Assembly: GCF_000210075.1 (NCBI RefSeq)
Contig: NC_021017.1
Location: forward strand, 4,835,952-4,899,951
Direction of reading: 5' to 3'
Source: Bacteroides xylanisolvens XB1A
GTDB lineage: Bacteria; Bacteroidota; Bacteroidia; Bacteroidales; Bacteroidaceae
DNA length: 64,000 nucleotides
Both the position numbers and the translations under genes were made by a program. Position 1 is the first letter of the stretch, and each line of letters opens with the position of its first letter. The notes beneath the pieces are model-generated. The model was not told where the DNA came from, searched no databases, and saw only the letters and a program-made list of their open reading frames with translations. This document shows positions 8,892 to 17,262 of this stretch, one piece after another.

Positions 8892-10058
8892 TCATGGTTT
8901 CTTGCCCTGCCTCACCCATCCGGCCTTAGTCCAATCCCTGTCCTTCATCACATCCGGAGCCACGGCCCCCTCATAATCCGTCCGTTCAAAAAAGGTATCC
9001 AGCACAAACCTGTCAGGGGTCAGGGAACTCACTTCACGCGTAGCGTTAATCAGGATATAATCGATACCCGGCAACGCTCCCGGTTGGCCACCAATCAGTT
9101 GGACAGGAATGTCATCATCTGCCACAGCCTCGCGGGTACTGCTGTTCACCAGTGTCAGCCGGCTATATGCGGAAACCGCAATCGGATACCGTCGGCCATG
9201 AGATTTATTATCATGCGCCGTAGACAGGTTCGCAATCACCGGATGTGTATAGAAAGACGGAACTTCCAATTTCCCCGTCCCATTGCAGCTAACCACGCTC
9301 CACACACTCTTCCGAATAGGTGCAGTAGCCATCACATACTGCAATTTCCCCGTATATCCTTCATTGAAGCACAATCCGTTCTGGCTGGCACCCGTACTAA
9401 TCAGATACCGGGCATTCACCGTCCCTCCGTTGAACATAAACCCGTCGCCACCGCTACAGTAACTTTGACAATGGTCTATCGTAGTTCCCCGGCCCACACC
9501 GTCAAAGGTCACTGCCCCGCCGGCGGCACCGGCGTACTCCACCCGGACAAACTGTAGGGAACCGGAATCATCATTCCCCTCAGAACCTCCATAAGAAATA
9601 TCCGTAGCAACAGTTCCACAATATAAAGTCTCATACTCATAACTGACAGGAGCCTTCCCCAACACAATCACACCGTCCCAACTACCCGGTTCTTTGATCA
9701 ATGCCGTCATCACGATAGGAGCATCCTCCGTACCGTTGGCAACAATCTTACACCCCTTTGTAATGACAATCGCCGCTTTCCCTTGACCCGATGCGGGAAG
9801 AGCTTTCAGCAATGCGCCGCGTTGTATGGTCAGCGTGGCGCCGTTGGTCACAAACACAGGCTTACTAATCAGATACTCCGTATCGGTGTACAATGTTCTA
9901 TCCTCACTAAACACCGAAGGCAGTACCTCTGTAGTCTCCCTGTCAAACATCTCGTCCTCATTGGAGCAGGACGTAAGCATACTCAGACACATGGCAGCCA
10001 CCATAAAGAGAAAAGCAACAAGCGCTTTCCGGCAAAAGATTATTTCTTCTCTTGTCAT
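8892..10058 (-). CDS. Beta-helix-like lipoprotein of the TonB cargo
   Basis: I prefer the ATG at 10058, which gives a lipoprotein signal (ALVAFLFMVAAMCLSMLTSC); an upstream in-frame start at 10103 would add 15 residues. The mature protein repeats the pattern GATLTIQRGALL, ANGTEDAPIVMTA, GSWDGVIVLGKAP and GTTIDHCQSYCSGGDGFMF seen in the larger 18331-19644 protein, so the two are paralogues. Such proteins are predicted right-handed beta-helices on the cell surface and may serve the nearby TonB receptor. Substrate unknown. Stop is TGA. Confidence 0.75.
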   Translation of the reverse strand: MTREEIIFCRKALVAFLFMVAAMCLSMLTSCSNEDEMFDRETTEVLPSVFSEDRTLYTDTEYLISKPVFVTNGATLTIQRGALLKALPASGQGKAAIVITKGCKIVANGTEDAPIVMTALIKEPGSWDGVIVLGKAPVSYEYETLYCGTVATDISYGGSEGNDDSGSLQFVRVEYAGAAGGAVTFDGVGRGTTIDHCQSYCSGGDGFMFNGGTVNARYLISTGASQNGLCFNEGYTGKLQYVMATAPIRKSVWSVVSCNGTGKLEVPSFYTHPVIANLSTAHDNKSHGRRYPIAVSAYSRLTLVNSSTREAVADDDIPVQLIGGQPGALPGIDYILINATREVSSLTPDRFVLDTFFERTDYEGAVAPDVMKDRDWTKAGWVRQGKKP

Positions 10059-10117
10059 CACAATCTTTTTTAGTTTAAACTTACACTGGCCAATCTCTGT
10101 CAATCAACAAGGATTGT

Positions 10118-11179
10118 TCAGAAATAACGGCCAAACAATCTTTTAAAAACGCCTTTTTTCTCTTCCGCTTTTTGGGGTATATTCTTTAGTTCCTGAATCC
10201 GGGCTTCAACCGATGCCAGCTCGCGCATCTCCCGTTGCGATTCTTCAATCAGTTTGGAGTCGCAGAACATGGTAGTTCCTCGTTGCCAGAATCCGGTATT
10301 TTCTTCCTGCATTTCTTCGTCAGGCATTATAAGAGTCAATGGCCCCTCCACATAGAAGTAAGCCTCCCCCGGCTCAGCCGCTCTACGTTTTTCCTCTTCC
10401 TCACGCCGCCTTTCCTCGGCCATCAGCATTTCCCTTCGTTTCCTGTCGCGTTCTTCCAGTTCCACCAAGTCAGCCAGCCTGCCGGTATTATAATACTCCA
10501 CCTGCGCCCTTTCCATGCTCAAATTCTCTTGCATGTACAGCGGTATCTGTTCCCCTTTCGTCATTGCGTAGGTGATGAATGTCTTGAAGAGATACGCTTC
10601 GTCATTTAACACAATCCCCAGCGCAACGCCATGGGAGGATGCGCCGTATATCCGTGCTCCAGCCACCCGTTCCTCGCTGCCCGGTTGCAGGCCGTAGCGC
10701 ATCACGAGGTTATCCTTCAAATAAGTCTTTCTCAAAATCTTTCCGGACAGCGTACTGTGTTTTCCCCAGTACCGTTCACGGTAACGTATAAAAAAATGGG
10801 GAGGGAAAACAAAAACAGCATTCTCACCCGTATCCATCGTGACAAAGAGATAAACATGGAAACCGGCATTCGATGGTACCAGGCAATAGAACTGGCCGCA
10901 TCTATCTATAGTCTGCTGCTTCCATTCCTGCTTGCTGAGAACATAGAATCTCACTCCCCATTCCATTACAGGAGTGTTGATTAAAACAGAATCAACCCCG
11001 GACGGGAATCTGGCCATTCCCTCCACCTTCGGATTCAGCAGGATATGCTTTCTCCATGCTTTGGAACGTACATTAGTCTTAAGATCCTCGCGAAGCACCT
11101 CAATAGTTTCTTCAATGCTCATCTTGGATGTTACCATCCGCATGGGCTTCTTATCCGGTTTCGTTTCTTGTTTACCCAT
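10118..11179 (-). CDS. Hypothetical protein, 353 aa, with charged coiled coil
   Basis: ATG at 11179 overlaps the preceding stop. Residues about 240-270 form a very charged helix (ERDRKRREMLMAEERRREEE), likely a coiled coil. No signal peptide, so cytoplasmic. No family recognised. It sits between the PstS-like gene and the downstream lipoprotein and is coupled to the 12245 gene by an 8-base overlap. Ends with TGA. Confidence 0.6.
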   Translation of the reverse strand: MGKQETKPDKKPMRMVTSKMSIEETIEVLREDLKTNVRSKAWRKHILLNPKVEGMARFPSGVDSVLINTPVMEWGVRFYVLSKQEWKQQTIDRCGQFYCLVPSNAGFHVYLFVTMDTGENAVFVFPPHFFIRYRERYWGKHSTLSGKILRKTYLKDNLVMRYGLQPGSEERVAGARIYGASSHGVALGIVLNDEAYLFKTFITYAMTKGEQIPLYMQENLSMERAQVEYYNTGRLADLVELEERDRKRREMLMAEERRREEEEKRRAAEPGEAYFYVEGPLTLIMPDEEMQEENTGFWQRGTTMFCDSKLIEESQREMRELASVEARIQELKNIPQKAEEKKGVFKRLFGRYF

Positions 11180-12245
11180 CTGTCATGCTGTTTTTAGTTA
11201 AAGACAAATTCTCTTCCTCCGCTGCCTTTTTGAATAGACGGTCCATTTCTTTCAGCACACTCTCCAGCGACATTAGATTATCGTAAGCCGTAGGCTCCTT
11301 TATTTGGGGCACCGATTCAACGAACGTACCAAACTCCTGAAGCAACTTAGCCGGTAAGTGATTGACGGCCCATTCCAGTAGCGGCAAGTTGCTTTTTACC
11401 TTTTCATCCATACCGTTATGCACCTTTACCATCGCCTCATTCTTCAGCAGAGCCATCTGCGGGTTTATCCCGGCACTTTCCGGATGTTTCCGTTTCTGGT
11501 CATCCAATCCGGCAATCAACTCCATTGATTTGCACAGTTTCATCATGCCATGAAGCAAAATGTCCAATGCTTTCCGGTCTTTGGCCGATTCCCGATAACC
11601 GTTACATTTCAAGATGAACAGTTTCACGGCAAGCGCTCCCCACATCGGTTTCAAGTCCTCGTCATCAAAAAACTGTTCATAGCTCATTATCTTATTGATG
11701 ACCGCCAGTTTGCCGTCCTTATCAATTTCCCCGAATCCAACCGCATCCACGGAGGCAATGAATATCTTATCACCAGCCGATGCCTGCTCCTTCTCTTCCT
11801 TTTGCCGGAAGCCGACAGCAAAAACGTAGTTTCGTCCAAAGAAACGGTACAACAAATCCCGGTCATTCGCTCTCCCATCTCCGTACAAAGCGGACAGACC
11901 ATCCGCATGGGAGGAGAACATCACCAGTTCCACCCCCTTCCAAGCGGCAGCCTGCAAGTCCAGATAAGCAGCCACCTCATCTTCTGCATTACCCAGCAGA
12001 TAGGCGCAGAGGAAGTTCTTATAACTGAACTTGGGTACTTCCGATTTCCGGTTCACATGCCCTACCGCTATCCACAAGTTACCCGCAGCGGTCCGAAAGA
12101 CGCACGGATCATCCGTACACCATGGGAAGGCTGTCACTCCTTTCAGCACTTCCCGGTAGTTCTGTTCTTGGATTCGTTGTGATATCATGGCTTGCAGTTC
12201 CGGCATATCAGTCTGCATCCCCTTTCTTTTCTCCGATGTGGACAT
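11172..12245 (-). CDS. Hypothetical cytoplasmic protein
   Basis: Start taken at ATG 12245; a GTG at 12260 is an alternative. About 357 aa, no signal peptide. Features include a DLQAAAWKGVELVMFSSHADGLSALYGDG segment and a helical C-terminal half. I recognise no family. Overlaps the next gene by eight bases and follows the PstS-like gene, so probably co-transcribed with it. Confidence 0.6.
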   Translation of the reverse strand: MSTSEKRKGMQTDMPELQAMISQRIQEQNYREVLKGVTAFPWCTDDPCVFRTAAGNLWIAVGHVNRKSEVPKFSYKNFLCAYLLGNAEDEVAAYLDLQAAAWKGVELVMFSSHADGLSALYGDGRANDRDLLYRFFGRNYVFAVGFRQKEEKEQASAGDKIFIASVDAVGFGEIDKDGKLAVINKIMSYEQFFDDEDLKPMWGALAVKLFILKCNGYRESAKDRKALDILLHGMMKLCKSMELIAGLDDQKRKHPESAGINPQMALLKNEAMVKVHNGMDEKVKSNLPLLEWAVNHLPAKLLQEFGTFVESVPQIKEPTAYDNLMSLESVLKEMDRLFKKAAEEENLSLTKNSMTDG

Positions 12246-12299
12246 TGTTTTTGTTATCACGCTGTGTCCCTCCTTGTTAAGTACGAACGTATTCTTATA

Positions 12300-13409
12300 T
12301 TACTTTCTCAATGCTTTTCCGTCGTATGTCACCTCCTTCAACATGTTCTTGGCATATTCCACAGCCTTTTCCGGCAGCGGTGAACATTGCACCTGGGTAG
12401 TGATAGTCTGAGCTTCCGGGCTGATCAGCCATTCCAGCAGCTTCACGATTTCTTCCGCTTCACTGCGACTACGCCCAGCATAGTTCTGCTCCTTATAAAG
12501 TACCACCCATGTGAAGCAACTGATAGGATAAGCGTCGGCAACCTCTGAATCGGTAATCATGCCCGTAGCATCCCCCACGCTTGCGGCAGCGGTAACGCTT
12601 TCCGAAGTGGGCTGCACAAAGTTTCCGGCAGCGTTTTTCAGCCATGCACTCTGCGTATTGAAGCTGGCTGCATATTCCGAAGCCACGTATCCGATAGCAC
12701 CCGGAACTTTACCTACCAGTCCGGCCACGCCCGTATTTCCCGTAGCCGCTACTCCACGTGGAAAGGTCAAGGCTTTTCCCGTGCCAATCTTGGCCTTCCA
12801 GTCCGTACTCACTTTCGTCAGGTAGTCACTGAAGATATAAGTTGTTCCGCTACCGTCCAGACGGAAAACGGGATAGATTTCCTTGTCGGGCAATTGCTTG
12901 CCGGAGTTCACTGCCGCAATCCTTGCATCATTCCATTTCAATATCTTACCCATATAGATATCTGCTATCAGCTCTCCCGTCAGGCGCAGGTTATCCACAC
13001 CTTCCAGGTTATAGGCGATAGTCACTGCCCCCATGCACGTAGGTACAAGGATAGATTTTACCGGCAGACTGTCCAGTTCCGCTTTGGTAGGTGGAACGTC
13101 CACACCTGCAAAGTCTATCTGTTGATTCTTCAGGCTTCTGAATCCGCGTTCCGTACCGATACCGGCATAAGTAACAGGGATGTCGTTCTTCTCCCAGTAC
13201 ATCTTGAACGCCTCGCTGTAGAAAGGTAACGGCAATGTGGCTCCGGCGGCAGTAATCACCGATTTACGACCCACAGCGGCATTTTCGGATAACTCCTCAA
13301 CCGGTTTTCCACTGGTAAATAAAGTTGCTGCCGCTATTGCCAGTACAGCTACGAATGACAGGCATACACCGCCTGTTTTACTGATTTCTTTGTTTCTAAT
13401 TGTTGCCAT
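12300..13409 (-). CDS. PstS-like phosphate-binding protein
   Basis: About 369 aa with an N-terminal hydrophobic export segment (VCLSFVAVLAIAAATLF). The body has the marks of the PstS family: ITAAGATLPLPFYSEAFKMY, IDFAGVDVPPTKAEL, VFRLDGSGTTYIFSDYLTKV and GAIGYVASEYA. Members bind inorganic phosphate for uptake. No PstC, PstA or PstB gene is near, so here it may feed the cargo TonB receptor or act as a sensor. Start placed at ATG 13409; a start six bases earlier is possible. Confidence 0.9.
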   Translation of the reverse strand: MATIRNKEISKTGGVCLSFVAVLAIAAATLFTSGKPVEELSENAAVGRKSVITAAGATLPLPFYSEAFKMYWEKNDIPVTYAGIGTERGFRSLKNQQIDFAGVDVPPTKAELDSLPVKSILVPTCMGAVTIAYNLEGVDNLRLTGELIADIYMGKILKWNDARIAAVNSGKQLPDKEIYPVFRLDGSGTTYIFSDYLTKVSTDWKAKIGTGKALTFPRGVAATGNTGVAGLVGKVPGAIGYVASEYAASFNTQSAWLKNAAGNFVQPTSESVTAAASVGDATGMITDSEVADAYPISCFTWVVLYKEQNYAGRSRSEAEEIVKLLEWLISPEAQTITTQVQCSPLPEKAVEYAKNMLKEVTYDGKALRK

Positions 13410-13469
13410 AAGCATTTTTATTATTGATTAAAATTATATCCATTTCAGACAGAGTGGGACAAAACGAAA

Positions 13470-13510
13470 CCGTCCCGCTAACCAACGAAAGACTTTGGTT
13501 AGCGGGACGG
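13470..13510 (-). terminator. Strong hairpin terminator after GNAT gene
   Basis: A stem of about 16 bp (CCGTCCCGCTAACCAA with its complement) around an 8-base loop lies just past the GNAT stop. It separates the toxin-antitoxin unit from the pstS-like gene. Confidence 0.75.
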
Positions 13511-13537
13511 AAATAAAAAATATGTCTGAGTGATCGT

Positions 13538-14083
13538 TTAAACCATCATTTTCAAATCATAATATAATAACCTTGTATGAGAGGCATCCTCATCACTTGA
13601 TGTCAACTCTAAAAAATTATTCTTCAGATAGAAAGGTACTGCATCAATATAGGCATCAACTGTAATGAACCTACATCCGGTCTTATTGTTAATAACGAAA
13701 TAGCCTTTAATGAAATTAAGCAATTTGCTGCCCAAGTGCAAATTATGTGTCGAAACATCTACCCCAAAGCGGCAGATTTTCACTGCTGGATAACTTTTCA
13801 GACGCTTCTCGTTAACAAAGCGTTTTTTCCGAAAGCGATTAAATTCCGTCTTGTTCTCAAATTCCGAAAGAGAAATTTTATCATTTGCCAGACTGAAATA
13901 TGCCAAAACTTTGCCAAAGGCATCTTCCACTACATAACTAACAGCAAGCAGTTCATTTCTATAAATGAAAGATTCATTCATTATAAAATCGTTCAAATCC
14001 GCGTCTCCGCAATCGAACGATTCTATTCTCTCGTGTTCATCCAAACGGCGAACACCAAACTCTGGATTATTTATTTCTGCCAT
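13538..14083 (-). CDS. GNAT acetyltransferase, probable toxin
   Basis: 181 aa. The N-terminal DEHERIESFDCGDADLNDFI is the signature of GNAT toxins of the TacT/AtaT type, which acetylate charged tRNAs. The acetyl-CoA loop region is ICRFGVDVSTHNLHLGSKLLNFI and the C-terminus has the usual Tyr/Phe-rich strand. The start overlaps a 57-aa upstream gene by 17 bases, the usual layout of antitoxin then toxin. Likely stabilises the cargo. Target not deducible from sequence. Confidence 0.8.
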   Translation of the reverse strand: MAEINNPEFGVRRLDEHERIESFDCGDADLNDFIMNESFIYRNELLAVSYVVEDAFGKVLAYFSLANDKISLSEFENKTEFNRFRKKRFVNEKRLKSYPAVKICRFGVDVSTHNLHLGSKLLNFIKGYFVINNKTGCRFITVDAYIDAVPFYLKNNFLELTSSDEDASHTRLLYYDLKMMV

Positions 14084-14240
14084 CAGTTTCTTCTTTAAAA
14101 ATGCTCATGATGTACTTATAATCCCGTTTTATCTCTTCCAGCTTTTCCGGAGTCTCTTTCGGTGGATTTTTCATCCGCGCTTCAAATCTCCGTGCATCCT
14201 CCCCGAAGAGTATCGGGGTTTCTTTTATCGGTCTTGCCAT
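14067..14240 (-). CDS. Small antitoxin-like protein upstream of GNAT
   Basis: 57 aa from ATG 14240: begins MARPIKETPILFGEDARRFE and ends in a charged helix (EKLEEIKRDYKYIMSIF). Size, charge and overlap with the GNAT gene make it the likely antitoxin. It is not an RHH antitoxin that I can recognise; the N-terminal MARPIKETPIL phrase is, from memory, common in Bacteroidales proteins next to GNAT genes. Confidence 0.7.
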   Translation of the reverse strand: MARPIKETPILFGEDARRFEARMKNPPKETPEKLEEIKRDYKYIMSIFKEETDGRNK

Positions 14241-14268
14241 TATTGCCTCCTTTCTCTATTGTTATCTG

Positions 14269-14300
14269 CAAAGGTAATGCTATTTATGCAAATACACAAA
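14269..14300 (-). promoter_or_regulatory. Bacteroidales promoter for the GNAT pair
   Basis: Minus strand TACCTTTG (14269-14276) matches the -7 box TAnnTTTG, and TTTG (14297-14300) lies 20 bases upstream, the spacing of the Bacteroides consensus. It is about 30 bases before the antitoxin ATG. Confidence 0.75.
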
Positions 14301-14506
14301 CGGTCAAGGGGTTATCTTTATTTCCGTATATGTCCCATTCTGTCAAAGAGCGATTGTTTTTCAAGGCCAGAGCTATTTCTCCAATGACGATAGACAGCTC
14401 TGCCTTAAAGTCATTAAAAAAGGTTATCCCAGTGGATTTTCTTCTTGGTTTCTATTCCTTACGTGTTACTATATATGTCATTTTATTATTGTTAACACAT
14501 AAAATT

Positions 14507-14959
14507 TCATGGTCTGCTTATTTCCAATGCCTCAATTGCATTTATCGTATCCTTAGGATATTCAAAATGCACGGAATCACATGAATGCTCCACTCTGACC
14601 TCCGCAAATCGATATTCCTTTGACTTCTTGGGTGCATCCCACGATTTGTTACTCAAAAAGACACGATACTCATAGATACATCCTTCATACAGTTCCGGCA
14701 CTATGTAATCCAAAGTATCAGGGATATTATCCGCATATATAAAGTCATTTATAAATTTGGTATAGTCCCCCTTCGGATAGTATATTCTTAAACAAAATTC
14801 GGCCTTCTCATAAGTGTCCGTATTTGTGATATTAGCTTTATCAATAAACCTGAATACGCTTTCTTTCTCTTCAGGTTGTGTCTCTTTCTCATTATCATCG
14901 TTTTGACAAGAGAATAGACAAGCAAGGAACAGCAGTACGGTTAGTCTTCTCATAATCAA
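14507..14959 (-). CDS. Small lipoprotein, 150 aa
   Basis: Signal peptide with lipobox (MIMRRLTVLLFLACLFSC). The mature part is acidic, then beta-rich (AEFCLRIYYPKGDYTKFIN, YEYRVFLSNKSW). Possibly surface exposed. It lies between the S17-like gene and the GNAT pair. No family recognised. Ends with TGA. Confidence 0.65.
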   Translation of the reverse strand: MIMRRLTVLLFLACLFSCQNDDNEKETQPEEKESVFRFIDKANITNTDTYEKAEFCLRIYYPKGDYTKFINDFIYADNIPDTLDYIVPELYEGCIYEYRVFLSNKSWDAPKKSKEYRFAEVRVEHSCDSVHFEYPKDTINAIEALEISRP

Positions 14960-15044
14960 TAGTCTTTAATTGTTAATGCATTTGCTTTCCATATAGTGAT
15001 ATATCCAATATTAATTCTGAAATACCTACTCTTTTTTTACCGTC

Positions 15045-15581
15045 TCAATACAGTTTTCTGTAAAATCTAAAATATTTAGTCTTGCTGAAATGTCTGGTTT
15101 CATGAGCAAGCACCCGGTCTCCTACACTACATTCCTCCAGGGGATCATGTATTTTATACTTTTTCGTATATTGTACTGTTTTCCCATACTTCGGATGCTT
15201 TTTCGTACGTTCCACCTCTATGACAACCGTCTTTTGCATTTTCGTGCTTACCACTATCCCCTCGATACATTGCCGGGGTATTCTTTTTACAGCTACCTTT
15301 GGAGAGTTCCATAAGAAAGGCCGTAAACGGCACGGCACCATCTTAATATTGAAATAGCTGAAAATAGCGTTCCATTCACTCATCACATTCAGCAAGCCGT
15401 TATATTGCTGTGCAGTGATTTGTTTGGTATTGACGGCTTCCAGCATTCCGAACAGTTCTTTCACTTTAGGTATGATAAGTTCTATATCCTTAGTTTGCGG
15501 ATTACCTGTATTCAGAAGATGAAATACCCGGCTGCACAGTGCCTCATGTTCTTTCAATATTTCTTCAATACCATTTTCCAT
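15045..15581 (-). CDS. Protein with C-terminal ribosomal protein S17-like domain
   Basis: Start taken at ATG 15581 (MENGIEEILKEHEALC), eight bases after the previous gene; 178 aa. Residues 1-100 are helical and unrelated to ribosomal proteins. Residues about 104-178 match bacterial S17 along its full length: GIVVSTKMQKTVVIEVER, KHPKYGKTVQYTKKY, HDPLEECSVGDRV and ETRHFSKTKYFRF cover the KM-KT, KHP-YGK, HD---C--GD and E-R-SKTK signatures. S17 binds 16S rRNA, and S17 mutations affect translational accuracy. A fused copy inside a TonB cargo operon is unusual. It could bind rRNA or use the OB fold for another RNA. Confidence 0.75.
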   Translation of the reverse strand: MENGIEEILKEHEALCSRVFHLLNTGNPQTKDIELIIPKVKELFGMLEAVNTKQITAQQYNGLLNVMSEWNAIFSYFNIKMVPCRLRPFLWNSPKVAVKRIPRQCIEGIVVSTKMQKTVVIEVERTKKHPKYGKTVQYTKKYKIHDPLEECSVGDRVLAHETRHFSKTKYFRFYRKLY

Positions 15582-15589
15582 ACAATCCG

Positions 15590-16258
15590 TTATTTGAGGT
15601 TCAATGCACAATGGTAGATATCCAAATATCCCATCAGGATGATATCCGCATAATCAATGATGCTATAGAAATCCGAGATAAATACCCGTTGGTTCGTTTT
15701 GATAAAGTCAAACTCACTGTCGCCCCAGTTACCGAGAGGATAACTGCCGATGGTTTTCATTATTCCACAGAATTGTTGGTGCAACTGGAAGATTTCTTTC
15801 TGTGCATTAAGTATTTTCCGCAATATGGCTTTCATCTCGCAATCATTTATCCCGGAAAACTCCACAGACAAGTGGGATTCGTCCTTTATGCTCACCAACA
15901 GATTTTCAAAGCAGGGACGCAACTGGGCAGAAAGTTGTGTTTGAGCGATACGTGCCGACGGCGTTTGCAGGGATTCTTTCAGTGCATTTCTTAATGCCCG
16001 GCTCCGGTTGGTCACTATTTTCTCGTAGATGACGGGATTAGTCAGGAAAACAGCTACAAGGCGAAAATCATTACTCAACGAATGATACTTCTGATGTATC
16101 TCTTTTATTGCTTTGGATTTGACGGACAATTGCTTCAGAAACAACAGCAGCATTTCATTGTCCGCCTGCTCTTTATTCATTCCATGCGCAAAGAACTTGT
16201 CATTCATCTGCATGGTAAAACCCAGAATAGAAGCTATATTTGCTATAATGTCTATCAT
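15590..16258 (-). CDS. Hypothetical helical protein, 222 aa
   Basis: Mostly helical protein (MNKEQADNEMLLLFLKQLSV, LRKILNAQKEIFQLHQQF). The N-terminus MIDIIANIASILGFTMQM could be a short hydrophobic anchor. It lies directly upstream of the S17-like gene and is probably translated with it. No family recognised. Confidence 0.6.
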   Translation of the reverse strand: MIDIIANIASILGFTMQMNDKFFAHGMNKEQADNEMLLLFLKQLSVKSKAIKEIHQKYHSLSNDFRLVAVFLTNPVIYEKIVTNRSRALRNALKESLQTPSARIAQTQLSAQLRPCFENLLVSIKDESHLSVEFSGINDCEMKAILRKILNAQKEIFQLHQQFCGIMKTIGSYPLGNWGDSEFDFIKTNQRVFISDFYSIIDYADIILMGYLDIYHCALNLK

Positions 16259-16332
16259 TCTTTTATTATTTCAAATTATTCAATGAAAGAAAGCATTTGT
16301 TTTGATGTCTGAAACCGCTTTATCGAAGAGCT

Positions 16333-16373
16333 TTAGATAGCCCTATCTAATCTCCTTAGACAGCTCTGTCTAA
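16333..16373. repeat. Two tandem perfect palindromes
   Basis: TTAGATAGCCCTATCTAA (16333-16350) and TTAGACAGCTCTGTCTAA (16356-16373) are consecutive 18-bp palindromes of one design. A degenerate relative (AGACAGCTCTGCCTTAA) lies near 14390. They may be protein-binding sites, hairpins that protect mRNA ends, or members of a small palindromic repeat family. Confidence 0.7.
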
Positions 16374-16392
16374 AAAGGCCGGATAAGAGGCT

Positions 16393-17169
16393 TTATCCTA
16401 AAGGATTCTCATCCAAGTTTCCATCACTGGTATTTCCACCTTCAGAACCACCACTTTGCCCGATGGTAATCACTTTGCTCGTACTACGCGGAGTTTTCAG
16501 CAATGTATTTGTACCACTGTATTGCGTAGTGACCGTCAGCGTGTAGTGACCGTCCGTTAAATCGGAGGGAAGCAAGATAATGAGTTGCGAGGGGTTGTTC
16601 ACCACCAGCATATCATTAGGCAGCTTGCTGACCTTGCCGGAAGCATCAGTCAGGGTGATACCTACCGATTCATGTTCACCAACGACTTTTATCAAGCGTC
16701 CGTTCAGGGTGTAGTTGCGTCCGGCGGTTGCCATGCCGTCCGTGGCACGGGTGGCGGCATCTTCGCCACCTATTATATACATGGCGTCCCGTTTCTCTCC
16801 CAAGATGTTGACTGAAGTCTGCGCAATAGCTTCGCGCAAGTCCTTGTCCTGGGTAAAGGAGACGTAGATTGAATTCTTTTTTTGATCCCACTGTCCGCCG
16901 TCTACTACACCACGGAATTGGGGTACGGCTCGGAAAAGTCCGGTATTCACCGAATAGCCGCTCAGTATCAAGTCTGACAACACACGGTGATATAGCTTCA
17001 CTGCGTGCTCAATGGTTTCTTCACGAAGACCTGTGTCTTCTTTCTTCATTTCGCTAAGTATATCCTCCAGCGTAAGGCTTCCGGCTGATTCCAACATCAG
17101 GATTTTGTCTTCTTTGTTGTCTACGGTGACAGCATTGTCTACCAGCCAACCTTTCAGGGTGTGTTTCAT
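16393..17169 (-). CDS. HU-like DNA-binding protein with C-terminal Ig-like domain
   Basis: 258 aa. The first 130 residues (LKGWLVDNAVTV, YHRVLSDLILSGYSVNTGLF, FRGVVDGGQWDQKKNSIYVSF) match the Bacteroidales HU-fold proteins with a DUF4469-type extension. Residues 130-240 form a beta-sandwich-like part (VGITLTDASGKV, LIILLPSDLTDGHYTLTVTT). No signal peptide. Such proteins are common in phylum members, but their role is not established. Confidence 0.75.
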   Translation of the reverse strand: MKHTLKGWLVDNAVTVDNKEDKILMLESAGSLTLEDILSEMKKEDTGLREETIEHAVKLYHRVLSDLILSGYSVNTGLFRAVPQFRGVVDGGQWDQKKNSIYVSFTQDKDLREAIAQTSVNILGEKRDAMYIIGGEDAATRATDGMATAGRNYTLNGRLIKVVGEHESVGITLTDASGKVSKLPNDMLVVNNPSQLIILLPSDLTDGHYTLTVTTQYSGTNTLLKTPRSTSKVITIGQSGGSEGGNTSDGNLDENPLG

Positions 17170-17217
17170 GATTTCTTTTCGTTTTTAATTAACAAATACT
17201 CATTTTTAGGAAAAGCA

Positions 17218-17244
17218 CCTCCGATTAATTAATTTTATCGGAGG
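17218..17244 (-). terminator. Terminator hairpin
   Basis: CCTCCGAT ... ATCGGAGG stem between the 17263 lipoprotein gene and the HU-like gene, with a short T-rich tail on the minus strand. Confidence 0.6.
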
Positions 17245-17262
17245 GCTTTAAGTACCAAAGCT

